NCBI GenBank assembly: GCA_004154925.1
Contig: QJNS01000125.1
Coordinates: 124,651 to 188,650 of the forward strand
Length of the DNA stretch: 64,000 bases
Direction: 5' to 3'
Source: Monosporascus cannonballus
Taxonomy: Eukaryota > Ascomycota > Sordariomycetes > Xylariales
In this document: one piece after another, positions 45,147 to 59,418 of the stretch
Numbering within the stretch: the stretch's first letter is position 1
Layout: each line of letters opens with the position of its first letter
Program-made: the position numbers and the translations under genes
Notes under the pieces: model-generated
What the model was told of the DNA's origin: nothing
The model's input: the letters and a program-made list of their open reading frames with translations, nothing else
The model's database searches: none

Positions 45147-47468
45147 TCTACACAAAAAGGATCACGTAATTTGAATCTCTTTTGGCATTAAAATTTAAAT
45201 AAATCCATATAAAATTAATTAAATTTAATAACGTTAGATTAATAATGGTGTTAAAATTTAATAAAACTTTAATTAATTTATAAAATATATATATATTTAT
45301 TATTTTTATAATTTAAATAATTGTAATTTATAATATTTATTAATATTAATCGTTTATAATACGTTTTTATACACTTAGTGTTAAGAAATATAATTAAGTT
45401 ATTTTATTATTATAAAATCTTACGATATTTTTATTAATATAAACCTATATAACTAAGGTTTAATAATTGGTTAAACCGTTTAGCCGTTATACGTTATAAA
45501 CTTTTATTTAATAATACCGTTAAACTTTAAAGAATATTCAATACTGTTAAAATATCGACCAGCACTTAGAAAACTCCTATTTAATAACTTTAAGCTCGAA
45601 TTCGGGAACTGGAAAAAAAATCCGACAGATCAGGGTTACGCCATCTGCCAAAACCGTTTTTATACGCATAAAACCAAGAAAGCCGAAGCCTTACGATAAA
45701 AAGAGCAACCTTTAAACCTTTTTAATTTAAGCACGAATTTACTTTTGCTTTTTAAACTTTAAGGATCCGGCGGATAAAGTTCTAATAATAAAAATATATC
45801 TAACGAAACATATTGCTAATTATTTTTAAACTTATTATAAGAAATTTCTTAAAAATAAGAAAATTGAATAAAAAAGATTTTATTAATATGATTTTTTTAT
45901 TTTATATTAATTTTAAGGATAAAATATGTAACAATTTCGGCAATCCGAATAAAAAACGATTTACAGCCTAATAATTTCTATAATTCCGATAAAAAAGACT
46001 TACATCCAAGTACGCCGTAATATTGAAAAGCCTTACGGCTAAAGCAAAATAAAAAGACGATAAAGCTAATACCTTTATCGATATATTTATAAAAAGTTAA
46101 AAAATAATATAAAATATAAAATTCTTAAAATTAAAGGATTAATTGCCCTAAACCGATATATTACAAAAGCAATTAAAATTAATAATCGACAGTTTAAAAA
46201 CAGATAAAAAAGATAATATGCCTTATAATCGGGATATAATAAGTCCAACTAAGGAAAAAAACGAGACGCGTTTTTTATTTCTTATGGAACGGCATTAAAA
46301 CTTATGAAATTCGGCGTTATCTATAAATAAAATTAAAGCCAGATTAAATGTTTTAATTACGGCAAAATGGGATATAAGACTTACAAATATAAAAAACCCA
46401 AAAAGCTATAATAAAATAACTAGATATCTGTATCGGAAAAACAATTTAAAAATAACCAAGAAAACGATAACAAAATTATTAATATAATCCAAACCAAGTA
46501 CGTATTAGGCTTATAGCAAAAGGTCCAACAGAGATTATCACGATAAGAAATTCGACGAAAAATGCAAAAAGCTAGAAAACTAGCTTAACAAATATCGCGA
46601 ATACAGTAAAAAACATTATAAGGATAATTACGTAAATACCAAAACTGGACAGAAAAAATCTGTCCCGGAACCCCTGATCGATACGGCAAAATGTACGTTA
46701 TATACTGTCGACGACGAAAATATCCCGATTACGAAAAATAGAAATAATATATTTACGTACGAATTACCCGTATATATTACGAAAAATTCGATTTTCCAAA
46801 TCGTACCGGAAATAATACGGACGATAAGTAATAATATTGATATTTTCGAATTATAGGTTTAAAGTATATCCAGCAGCTGGCCGAAATAAAGAGCTAGCCC
46901 GAAAAAAAGTAATGTCCGTAAAAAAACCCTTTTTATTATTATAAATAATATAATTACCAAACGGAAATAAAGTTAATTTAACGTACGGTAAGAAAATACT
47001 ACTAGAAAATTATTACGGATTTTTATTTTTAATTCGTATTTACTATAAATCCTTACGAAAAAAAAGTTATCAAAAAATATGCTAATTTACAGAAAATTTA
47101 CAGAACGACAATTAGAATAACGTATAATAAAATATAATTGCAAATATAAAGAAACAATTTATTCGATAAAAAGAGAAATTACAAAAAAATTAAAAGTAAT
47201 TAATACGATTTGAAAAAACAGTACGCCGCCAATAATAATAAATATAACAGCTTAACGCGTTAAATAAAGAAACATAAATAAAGCTCGACAAATTCGAACA
47301 GAAATTTAAAAGAAATTACTTATAAAAAAACTATAAAATAACGAAACCCAGAAAAATCAAAAAGAACTCCTAAAAAAGGTTTTAAACGCCATAATAAAAA
47401 ACGTTAATAACTTTATTACTTTAAATATATAAATCGAAACGTATGAATATATTATAATAATGAATTAC

Positions 47469-47899
47469 TGTTACGTTCAGAAGGGACTCCACTAGACCCA
47501 AAGGAGGCCCAGGAAGTTGGAGACGCTCGGGATCTCCACCTTCCATCGGATAAACCTCGGGTCTTTGTCAATCTCCAAAAACACCAGGAGACTCGTGGAC
47601 GACAAACACCATGGTCTCTCGAGATCCCCAGAAACCATAAGAGACATAAAGGATAAAAAGGATATATAAGGTTTGGGTCTCTTATGTAAATAGCTACCTA
47701 CTTAGTTTTTCGTTCTTTAGTTATCAATTTAAGCTCTTAACCAAAGGCAATTATACCGTTCTCTGATTAAAAAAGGAATACCTTAAAATCTCCTTAACGA
47801 ACATATTAAATCATTTTTCGCCCTATTGTTATTTGCAAATCAAGACCCTTTTCGGATACTGCTTATACCTCCAGGTGGATGTATGACAGGTTCTTTACA
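47469..47899 (+). repeat. Solo LTR of family B (subtype 3), TSD ATTAC
   Basis: This 431-base LTR starts TGTTACGTTCAGAAGG and ends GGTTCTTTACA. ATTAC flanks it on both sides (47464-47468, 47900-47904). The host sequence resumes as in copy 1 near 2618 (AATTATGGAATTTTGGGC). It has a likely promoter TATA (GGATATATAAGG) near 47670 and little RIP damage. Confidence 0.92.
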
Positions 47900-50218
47900 A
47901 TTACGGAGTTCTGGACGGGAATTATATTGTACCAAATATAATTAATAAATTTAAGCTGTTATAAAAATATAAGTTAAAACCTTATACAGCGATAAATGCC
48001 GAAAGTTAGGAATTCGCTTACGATAACGGAAAAATTATACGCAAAATTAATTATTTCAAGATTTTTATTTAAAGATAATATTAAATAATTAATTTCGATA
48101 TCGTTTTATTTAGGAATTACGATATAATCTTAGGATTACCATAAATACGCCAGTACGAAGTTTTGATTAACGGTAAAACTAATTAAGTAAAGTTCGTTTT
48201 ATTCCTTATTAATAAACGAAAAACAAAATTGAAAATCTTAATATTTGATCGATAATAGCGATAAATGCAGGCATAAAAATACGATAAAAACCTTATTACT
48301 TAAAGAAATAAGATATAAGAAAAAAATATCAAAAAATACGACGTATTGTTATTATTTTTAAAACGAAATTAAAGCAATTAAATGATGATTTAAAATAATA
48401 GAAATAACAGCCCTAAAAGTTAAAAGATTTAATTAATATATTATTATAATATTATAAATACGAGCAGCTTTTTTAAAAAAGATTCGATACAAAATTATCA
48501 AAATATAACAAATAAGATTATTTTATAATCTTTAAAAAAGATTTTCGACGAAATTTTACCTTATTTATAACTTTAGCGGAAACGAAGTACGCATTTTCAA
48601 AAAATACCTAGAAAATCGGCTACAAAAAAAATTAGATGTAACCTTCGAAATTACCAACAAAATATCCGATATTTTTCGTACTAAAAAACGGAAAATTACG
48701 ATTGATAATTAATTATCAATAATTAAACGATATTATTATTAAAACTTAAATATTATTACCTTTAATTACGGAAATAAAAAACCGACTTTACAGAACTAAA
48801 TAATTTACAGCATTCGATTTCAGAAATAAATATAACTTTATTAAGATTAAAAAAAGATACGAATAAAAAACAGCCTTTAAAACGAATTATAAATTATTTA
48901 AGTATTTGGTTATGTTAATAAAATTTACGAATATACCAGCAACCTTTTAACAAATAATTAACTATGTATTACGAAAATATCTTAATATTTTGTCGTATAC
49001 TATCTCGACAATATTTTCACATTTTTTAAAAACAAAAAAAGCATATACAGAATACGTTTATAAGGTTTTTCAAGTTTTATAGAACGTAAGATTATTTATT
49101 AATGTAAAAAAAAATTAATTTTATAAATAAAAAATAAAATATCTGGGATATATTATTACTCTAGGATATATCAGAATAAATCTCAAAAAAATCGCTGTAA
49201 TTACGAAATAACAAACGCCAACGATAATTAAGAAAATACAGGTATTTCTTAAATTCGCCCATTATTACAAAAAATTTATTCGAAATTTTAATAAAATAGC
49301 CATACTCCTAACAAATCTTACAAAAAAAAGAATTCAAATGGACGTCAAAAACAGAAAAAGCATTTCAGGATATTAAGGATATAATTATTAACAAGCCAAT
49401 ATTAATTATGTACGATCCAAACCGTTCCAGTAAATTAAAAACCAATATTTTAAATTACTCGTTAAACGTAATAATCGGATAACAAAATAATTAAGGCAAA
49501 TTATTTCTTATTATATTCTTTTTGTATGAGTTAAAAGAAACCAAGTTTAAATACGGTATTCCAGATAAAGAATTTATGGCTATTATTATAGTATTTCGGG
49601 AATTTAGGTATTTCTTAAAAGAAAACTTGCACTAGATTAAGGTTTATACGAATTATTAAAATCTTACCCGATTTATCACGATTAAGGAACTTATAAAACG
49701 ATAATTAAAATATGCGAAAAAATTGGCGAATTTCGATTTCGTTATTATCCATAGGAAAGGCTTAAAGAATAATAAAGCAAATATTTTAAGCAAATAATCA
49801 AATTTCAAAAAGAAATTAATTAAAATTAACTATATAATTTTCGATATTATTATAAAATAATATTTACGCTTATAAACAATTGCGATAATTCGGATAATGC
49901 CTTTCGATATATACTAGAAAATCCAATAATATAATAATAATTTCCCAAAAAATCAAAAAAACGAACAAAATATAAGTTCTAAAGAAATCTCAAAAAGATC
50001 TAGTGCGAAAAATATATAAACATTAATTATACGGATATCTAAAGATTTATAAAACCTTAAAAATGCTTTAACGTATATATTGTTTTTCTTAAAATAAAAT
50101 TAACGGTATAAAAAATCATACGGCAATACGATATTTGCGCCAAAGTAAAAACTCGACGACATAAGCCATACGGAAAATTATAACCATTATTAATCGTAAA
50201 ATAATTATGGTATTTAAT

Positions 50219-50640
50219 TATTATAGGAACAGGGGTTCCTGTCTCGAGGAGACCAACTCTTAAGGCCTAGCGTAATCCTGTCTCGGCTAATCCACGGACG
50301 AAAAACTTGGTTTCATAAGTGATCTAGGTAATCTAAATAATCTGGTACTAAATCACATAAATTATATAAATCCATAATACATTTACTTTGTAAAATTAGG
50401 ATATATAATAAGATCGGTTTTTTATATAAATAATACCTATTTAATTTTGCTCCTTAGTTATTAATTTAAGTTTTTAATTTAAAAGCAATTATACCGTTTT
50501 TTAATTAAGGGAAAAGTACTTAAAACTTTTTAACGAATAAAATTATTAAATTATTCCTTGCCTTATTGTTATTTGCAAATCAAAATTTTATTTCGGATAT
50601 TACTTATATCTCCAGGTGGATATATAACAGGTTCGTTATA
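50219..50640 (+). repeat. 5' LTR of family-B element
   Basis: It begins TATTATAGGAACAGGGG (RIP form of TGTTACAGG) and ends GGTTCGTTATA. It is the same length as the 3' LTR and differs from it mainly by transitions. Confidence 0.92.
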
Positions 50641-53600
50641 TTTTGATAACTTCTTAATTAATAGCCGACAAATGGTTTAAGGCCTAGTTGGACATAAGCT
50701 TTCTTAAACTTAATAAAAACGATATTATAGAACGATATTTAAAAGATAAATAGCATACCCGATTTCTGTTACCAGCCGGTAAAAAATCAATAATTAAAGT
50801 AAACCATTTACTTTTTATTAAAGAAGTTTTCCGATTAATTGATAATATGGTTTTACTTATTATTCGATCCCAGGGAAAACCTTCTTCTTAACCCCAACAA
50901 CAGCTTTCCTTAACTTTTTAGGAAACCATTAAAGTCCAGGATTCGGAGCCAGAAAAAAAACAGCCAGCCAAAGGCCAAAAAAGCCAAGATATTGGCGAAA
51001 GAAAACTTACGACGGAAAAAAAACTTGATCTCCTTGCCGAAAAAATCGTGGCTTTACGAAAAAAAAATGCCCGACTCGTTAAAAAGCCTGCTTTCCCTCA
51101 ATTTGGTTCCCCCAGGGGACGAAGCCAAGAAGCTGGCTACCAATCGCGTATAACTGATACGAGGTACTCGGAAAAAGGAGCCACCACTTTACCCACGACT
51201 GGCGCAGGACGAGTGTAGGAGAGGACTTCGACCCTGCCCTTATTCGGTGCCAACCGGACTTGTGAAAGAATACTAGACGTCAAGGGCTACAAGCCAACTC
51301 CCCTTAAACCCTATGATGGATCAAAGGACCCTAACGGATTCCTAGTTCAGGCCAGATTTCACCTCAAATTTTATAAGAGTTCTTTGACGGAGGACTATCA
51401 GAAGGTGATAGCTATCTCTTAATTACTGACCGGACGAGTCCGGGAATGGTTTAAACCCGTTTTGACGGATTATCTTAAGAGATATCTAAAGGAATCCTCC
51501 GACCTTACCAATTACGTCTTCGGTAAATACGGTTACTTCGAAAAGCGAATACGGGCCCTTTTTGAAAACCCTAATAAAGAACAAGACGTTATTAAATAAT
51601 TCCACTTCCTTTATTAAACCAAATTAGCATTTAAATATATTACTAAGTTCAACCGCCTAGCAGCTATTTTTAACTTATTAAAAAGCGCATTATTTTATCC
51701 TTATTATAACGGCTTAAAACCGCAGGTTAAGGACGAAATATTTAAGAAATTAAAAACTGGATTTTTTGCGGCATATATTAATAAGGTTATTATTGCCGAT
51801 TAACGTACCTTTGATCGGTATTTCGAAAAGAAAAAAACCAGCAGATAAGGTAATAATAAGGGTTTTTGCAGCCAAACCAAAAAAGATAAAAGCAAGCTTT
51901 AAAAGGAAGCGAATTCCGTTTCGAAAAAGCCTAAGAAAAATAAATCCAAAGTAAAATATTTTAATTATAGCAAAAAAGGACATTTTAAAAGCGAATATCG
52001 CTCTACCGTCAAAAAGAACTCCAAAAAAAGAAAAATTCCTTAACCCTAAAAAAAAGTCAAAATAACTGAACAAAAAACCGATAATAAGGCAAAAAAAGAG
52101 GAAAAAAAAATTAATACGACTTCCTCCCAGCCAGAATTTACTATTACCATAATTACTTAGATCCAAAGCAACATCCCAAAGTACGAGAATTATCCAGTTT
52201 ATTAGGACTTTAAGGTTAAAGCCTATAAGTATCACCCAGGATAAACGGCCTCCAGGATAGCTATAAAGCTAAGATACCAATGCCATTTTGATTCCCAGAA
52301 ATATGAAATACATATAAGGGACGGTTAATTTCGACCAGATATTAACAACCATAAATAATTATTCCCAAAGCTTTATAAACTCCCAAAATGTATCATACGC
52401 CAGAAAATACCATTAATGGACTTTTACGACTTATTACATTTTACCGCTTACTATTAGGACGATTATTTCGTCTATTTCCGAACCAAAGAAAATAATAACT
52501 TTTGGCCTGGATAGGACGAAAGAACGCCTACCGAACCCGATAACGAATGCAGATACATAAAAACTCCCCGATAACCGGAATACCTTAAATTTTGCTACTT
52601 ATATCCTAAGTCAAAATAAAGTCAAAAGGCCATATCGCAAAAATACTTATATTACTTTCCGATACTTTGCATTTAACATAAGCTCCTAAATATGGGAACA
52701 CCTTTTTCGGAAGTATACCTCTTTGACCCCATAATTCGGAAGGCATAAAACCAAAAGTCGAACCAAAAGAAAACGATTTTTTTCGGATACCAATTAGGCC
52801 GGAAGAAATGGTACAAATATATGGATAACTATTATACCAAGCACGCGGCCAAAAAAGCTCGAAAATAAAAACGCCTTTTTGCAAACAGGCCACGCCGATC
52901 AAAAAACGATAAAGGCCTTCGAAAATAAGGTATCGAAAAGCCCCAACTTACAAAACCTTATATAAAGCAACAAAAAGATTACGTAATTAAATAAAAATCC
53001 CTTTTCGATACAAAAACAAAATATTTAAAGCCATAATCAACTTAGGAGCCGAAAATAATTTTATCTCTTTTATGATGGCAGAAAAATATCAAATTCCCTG
53101 GAAATACAAGTTAAAGTCCTACAAATTACGTACGGTAAATGGAAACTTGTCCACATACGACAACGGACGAATCCTTCGAAAAATTAAAAAGTTCCCAGTA
53201 TGGATTCAAGGATACCAAGAACGGATTTCGCTAGACATCGCCGACATTTCTGGGCACAACATTATTTTGGGAATGCCGTAACTTAAATCCAGTAATCCAC
53301 GTATTAACTAAAAGCATCAAATACTTTTATGGGAAAATAAGTTACCCGAAAAGGATAACTAAAAAATCTGCTATGTTATTAAGGAAATCCAGATTACCGA
53401 TTAAGTTTTTACGGTACTACCTAAGTACCAAAGGTTTAAAAAGTTATTTAAGGACAAAGAAAACCACGAACTATTACCATATAGCCAATAAGATTATAAA
53501 ATACCTATTAAAGAAAAACATTATTCCAAACTCCATAAGATTTACCATATAAACCTTAATAAATTAAAAGCTTTATGGAAAAGCATTTAACTTAACTTAA

Positions 53601-56600
53601 AAAGAAAATACATTTAACCTTTTAATTCCCCAACTAGATACCCCGTCTTTATGGTACCAAAAACCAAGGATAAAAAGCAAAAAATTAATAAAAACAGAAA
53701 CCTAATCTTTAAGAAAATAATCGATTATTAACAATTAAATAATATTATAATTAAAAACGGATATCCTTTAACTTTTATAAGCATATTAAAGGAAAATATT
53801 AATAAAGCAAAATGGTTTACTGTATTTAATTTCCAAAATAATTATTACCGCATTAAAATAGCCAAAGGAAAAAAATGGAAAACGGTATTTAAAATAATAT
53901 ATGGACTTTATAAGTACAAAGTAATACCCATAAGACTTATTAATACTTCCGCCAGTTTCTAACACCTAATTATAATTACGTTTAAAAAGTTTCTAAATAA
54001 GTTTGTATTTGTTTATCTCGACGATATCCTTATTTATTCAAAAACTTTGGAAAAATACCAAAAGTAAATCGCCCAAATATTCCAAATATTAAACGAAGCA
54101 AATATTCGAATTAACTTAGCTAAAAACGTATAGCATACGCAAAAGCTAAACTTTTTAGGATATACTTTTATCCCCGGCTAAATTCAGATTTAACGCTTTA
54201 AAATAAAAGTAATTAAAGATTAATTTATTCCTGATAAAGCGACCGTTATAAACATCCGACAAATCTTAGGATTTACGGGTTACGTATACAGCCTAATTAA
54301 GGGATACGGAAATATAATCAAACCATTAACGAAATTTACTACTAAAAAGTACGTAAAAAAAAAATTCGAATTTCCAGAAAATGCGAAAAAAGTATTTTAA
54401 ATCTTAAAAAATACAATTACCAGCAGACCTATAATAAGATTACCCAACGTAAATAAAAGGAAACGCTTAAAAATAAATGCTTTAAATTACATATTAAATA
54501 TCATCTTAAAATAACTGGAAAATAACGGCAAATAATATTTAATGGCATATTACTTAAAAGTATTCCGGGATGCAAAACTTAAATACCCGATTTACAATAA
54601 GGAATTATTAGTAATTATTAATACTTTTAAAAAATAAAAGCTATTCCTTAATAAAACAAAAAAACTTTTCGATATTTACTTTGATTACAAAAACTTTATT
54701 CGATTTATAAAAACTTAAGAACTAAATAAACGGTACGAAAAATAAATAATTTTTTTATCAAAATTCAACTTTAAAATATACTACATTAAGGGAAAAAAAA
54801 ACATCCAGGCGGATATTTTTAATCGTAAAAAAAATTATAATTCCAAAATACCCAAAAAAAATATAAAAATATTACAATATAACAAAGATAACATTATATA
54901 ATTATATAAGATAATTAAGAAATTATCCCCCAAACTTTTAATACAATTCCGGAATTCCTATAATACAAAAAAACAAAAAGAAATTTAGCAATTAAAAAGA
55001 TAATCGAAAAATTAATTATTGTATTATGGCAAAATTTACGTTCCCAAAAACTAATAAAAACAATTCGTAAAGGAATTCTACGAAAATCCATTATACGGAT
55101 ATTAAGGAATTTTTAAAATTACATAACGGCTACAGGAAAAATACGATTTCCCTAAGTTACGCCGTATAGTCAAAATAATTATCAAAAATTGCAATATTTG
55201 CAATAAGGCTAAAGCAGTACGTTATAAATTTTACGGATTATTATAACTTATTAATATTCCTAATAAAGCATGGAATACCATAACTTGGGACTTTATTATT
55301 AACTTACCTCCATTTAAGAACCCTATTATTAAAATTAAATATAACGGAATCTGGGTAATCGTAAATAAATTTATTAAATATAAATATTTTTTATCTTTTA
55401 AAGGAAACGCGACGGCAGAATAATTAACTTATGCCTTTATCAGATATTACCTGGATAAATATGGAATACCAGAAAAGATTATTTCCGATCGAAATACGTT
55501 TTTTATTTCAAAATTTGGTATTAATTTTTTTAAATAAATTGGTATTAAATTTAAGTTTTTAATAGCTTATTATCCCTAAACAGATAAACAAACCGAAAAA
55601 CTAAACCAAACTTTGGAATAATATTTTCGAAATTACGTTAACCATTAACAAAACAATTAGGTAAAACTTTTATTATTGGCGCAAATCGCTTATAACATAT
55701 CTATTAATAAGGACATGGGCGTATCCCCTTATACGACTATATATAAACATAACGCAAAAACGGAACGACCCAAATAATCGTTTAACAAGGTACCAAAAAT
55801 TATTACGATTACCCCAAAAACAAAGATACTAACGATAAAGATCAAAACGATTTAGGCCCGTTTCCAGAACGAATTACGGTTTTTATAATAACAAATAACC
55901 CAATATTATAATAAAAAAAAATTAAGGGATTAATTCTAGCAAAAAAAAAACAAAATTTACTTATTACGCCAAAAACAAAACGCAACTTCGAATATCTTAC
56001 AAATTAAAACGAAAAAACCTAACGATAAATTCGACTTTAAAAAACTTAGCCCATTCAAAGTTAAAAAAGTCGTTTTTAAAACTAATTACCGACTGTTATT
56101 ACCCAAAAACATAAAAATATACCTTATTTTCCATATTTCCTTATTTAAATTAACACCCAAAAACGCCCCGTTAAAAACAGACCTAGAACTTAAAAAGGAT
56201 TTCGACGAATACGAAATTAAACGAATACTAGATTTCAAAATAATTAAAAACAAAATTTAATACCTAATTAAATAAGAGGAATATTTATATAAAGAAAATA
56301 TTTGGGAATTATTTAATTATTTAACAAATACGATAAACCTAATTAAGACGTTTTACCGCCAAAATCTTGACCGACCGTTTCTAATACGGCCAAGGTCGTA
56401 AGCGATAACGGTTCCCTGCTTAAATCCAAACCTTCGGCGTTCCAGTCGAAAAAGGTAAACATCCCCAAAATAACGTCCATCTCAGAAACAAACTACGTTT
56501 ATTCCTTTTTTACGCGACGTTATTCCTCCTCTATCTTTTCCCGTTCCTCCAGCTAATCCAACTCTAAACCCTTTTTTAACAGCTTTATTGCCCTTTTTTT

Positions 56601-57110
56601 GAAAAAGTTTTGCTAAAAGCGCAAACGCCGTAATTTCCCAACAAATTTTTTTGATTTTTCGTTCTGCCGGCGTCGCAGTTTGTCCAACTTTTTCTTAATA
56701 ACTTTTTAATAAGCTAAAAAGTTATTTTTAATTTCGCATTATTTTTTTTAAAAACGTTTTTACGTTTCGTTTATTTTCTTTAGGGAATTTATGGTTAAAA
56801 CGTTATAAGAAAAGCGTTAATAACAAGTGCAGTAATTACAACTCGGGTAATCCAGCGCATAAAAATAAAGCTTTTCGCCAAATCGAACGTAATTAAAATA
56901 AACAAAAACTTTAATCCCAAACCTTTTAATTAATTTAACGCAAATATTACGGGAATTGCGTTAATTCAAATAAGGTTTTCTTTTTCTTTTCTAAATACGT
57001 CCTATTATGTTAAAGTTAATTAGGACGGTTCCAACTCTTTCTCCAACAAACCAAAATGGCGACCTACGGTTCTTATCTTTGGGACAAAAATCCTTAGAAA
57101 GGGGAAATAA

Positions 57111-57532
57111 TGTTACAGGAACAGGGGTTCCTATCTCAAAAAAACCAACTCTTAAGGCCTAACGTAATCCTATCTCGGCTAATCCACGGACGAAAAACTT
57201 AGTCTCATAAGTAATCTAAGTAATCTAAATAATCTGGTACTAAATTACATAAATCATATAAATCCACAACATATTTACTTTGTAAAATTAGGATATATAA
57301 TAAGATTAATTTCTTATATAAATAATACCTATTTAATTTCGTTCCTTAATTATTAATTTAAGCTTTTAATTTAAAAGTAATTATACCGTTTTCTAATTAA
57401 GGGAAAAGTACTTAAATCTTTTTAACAAACAAAATTACTAAATTATTCCTCGCCCTATTATTACCTGCAAATCAAAACCCCATTTCGGATACTGCTCATA
57501 CCTCCAGGTAGATATATAACAGGTTCGTTACA
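57111..57532 (+). repeat. 3' LTR of family-B element
   Basis: It begins TGTTACAGGAACAGGGG and ends GGTTCGTTACA, followed by the target duplicate TTAAT. Confidence 0.93.
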
Positions 57533-58895
57533 TTAATTATATTCGATTTTATTATTAAACTTTTTATATTAAAAGATTTAATTACGGGAATATATCACGA
57601 TAATATTTTTATAATCGTCAATCGATTTACGAAATCTTCTTATTTTTTATTATATTACGAAAACATAAAGGCCGAACAAATAATATATATATATTTTAAA
57701 AATATTTATAGTATATATAGATTATTAATAGAAATTATTTCAAATAAAGGATCGATATTTATATCAAATTTTTGGCAAAGCTTTATAACATAAATTAGTT
57801 TAAATTATAAGTTATTTAACGTATTTAAACCTTAGATAAATAAATAAATAAAACGAACGAATTAAATTTTAAAAACTTACTTACGATACTATATTAATTA
57901 CGAATAAAATAATTAGTTTAAAAATTATTAATTACATAATTAATTTATATTACTAACTATTGTAAAAATATCAAAATAATATTAAGAAATGCAAATATTG
58001 ATTTTACGTTAAAAGTTTATAAAACAATATAAGGTAACAGTTTAATTAATATTAAAATAATCCTTATATCAAAATAATTACGATAATTATATTAAGAAAT
58101 AAAAACGGAATTAAAATTCGTACGAAACCAAATAAATAAGTATTATAATCAGAAAACGTTAAAAAATCAATTTTCGAAAAAGAGAAAATAATTTTCTTTA
58201 CTATAAAAATATTTAAATAAAATAACATAATAAAATACTTAATTTTAAATATATCGGTCCATATAAGATTATTAAAAAAAACCTTAGAAAATAATTACTA
58301 ATTAAAACTTTTACCAAATGTTAAATTTTATTTAATTTTTTATATTTTCTTATTCGAATTAATAACAAATCTAATCAAAATATATACGGTATAAAACGAC
58401 ATAAATATAAAAAATAAATAAATAAACGAAATAAAAAGAATTTTCGACATACGAAAAGAAAACGGATTTACCTAGTACCTAATTAAATGGAAAAAATATT
58501 CAAATTCCAAGAATACCTGAGAACCCGCCAAAAACCTTATTAGCGCCCAGCGCCTGCTAAAAAACTTTTACCAACGGCGACGGGCTTACCAAAAAAGGCC
58601 CCCCAGTTAAGGTCCTCAGAAATAAACTAATCCAAGAAGTTAAAAAGTGGAACGAAGAAAGGAATCTCGGCCTCCGCGCGCTTCTGCTCGTCCAGCTCGT
58701 TCATCGACTAAAGTCCGCGATTAACAATTTTAACTTCCTTAACGTAAAGAAATTTCTTTTAACGACAAAAACGAAAAAGGCGACTAATGGTTTCGTCGAT
58801 ATCACGTTATTTACGTATAAAATCTTTTTTCAACTCCTATTAAAAATGCAAAAACGTCGCTTTAATAATAACCTTTTTGTAAGATAATGGACAGC

Positions 58896-59083
58896 TGTGA
58901 GCTGGATAAGGTGATCTCCGACCAGTCGTAAAGCAGATTCTAAGAAGTAAATGTATTAGGTTACTTCCATCTGGCGTTTCCCACTAGCTGCCAGATGGTG
59001 GATTTATACTAGTGAGTGGGTTGGTGGCTGATCGGTGGCTGGTCGGCTACCACCCTCATCCTCATAGGGGCTGTATTCTCACA
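58896..59083. mobile_element. ~190-bp un-RIPed insertion with short inverted ends
   Basis: This segment with ordinary composition begins TGTGAG and ends CTCACA inside the AT-rich tail of Gypsy-A copy 2. The corresponding place in copy 1 (~6118-6130) lacks it. It contains TGGTGGCTGATCGGTGGCTGG-type short repeats (positions ~59010-59045). It could be a MITE or small solo LTR. No target duplication was seen. Confidence 0.55.
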
Positions 59084-59418
59084 CTTTTTACGATTTAAAT
59101 AATCTTTTTTTTCTTTAATATAACGCAAAAAATTAATTAAAACGCCAAAGCTATCGTAACGATGATAGTTCTTAATATATTTGTTATAACGACAAATCTT
59201 TTCGATTATTTAATATTAAATATTATTTTCGAAATAAGGCGTATATAATATTACTTTAAAACTAAACTTAATAATATAAGCAGCTAAGGAATTTAGGCTT
59301 TCTTTTTGATTAGGACGATTACAAAGCTTGCGGTTAACGACATAACCCGCCATAATAAAAATTAAAAACTTATCAAAAAAAATCTTTAAGGACAAAGATC
59401 CTAGAAAAAAGGAAATCG

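Larger units (their letters stand above)
50219..57532 (+). mobile_element. Full-length Ty3/Gypsy chromovirus, family B, TSD TTAAT
   Basis: Two 422-base LTRs (50219-50640 and 57111-57532) enclose 6470 bases. TTAAT is duplicated at 50214-50218 and 57533-57537. Gag lies at ~51250-51780 (YDGSKDPNGFLVQARFHL, NYVFGKYGYFEK) with a zinc-knuckle remnant at ~51955. Protease is at ~53030-53290 (expected Asp-Ser-Gly now Leu-Gly, then DISGHNIILGMP). Reverse transcriptase is at ~53640-54200 (VYLDDILIYS at ~54010) and RNase H at ~54450-54800. Integrase runs ~55070-55900 (zinc-finger CNICNKAK, then YGIPEKIISDRN) and a chromodomain-like tail sits at ~56195-56350. A purine tract GAAAGGGGAAA precedes the 3' LTR. 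Stops from C-to-T changes kill the coding frames, but a gag stretch (51050-51500) is much less damaged. Confidence 0.92.

Noticed and set aside
50219..57532. Possibility that the family-B element is still active
   Set aside because: Stops and lost catalytic residues in protease, RT and integrase regions exclude autonomous activity.
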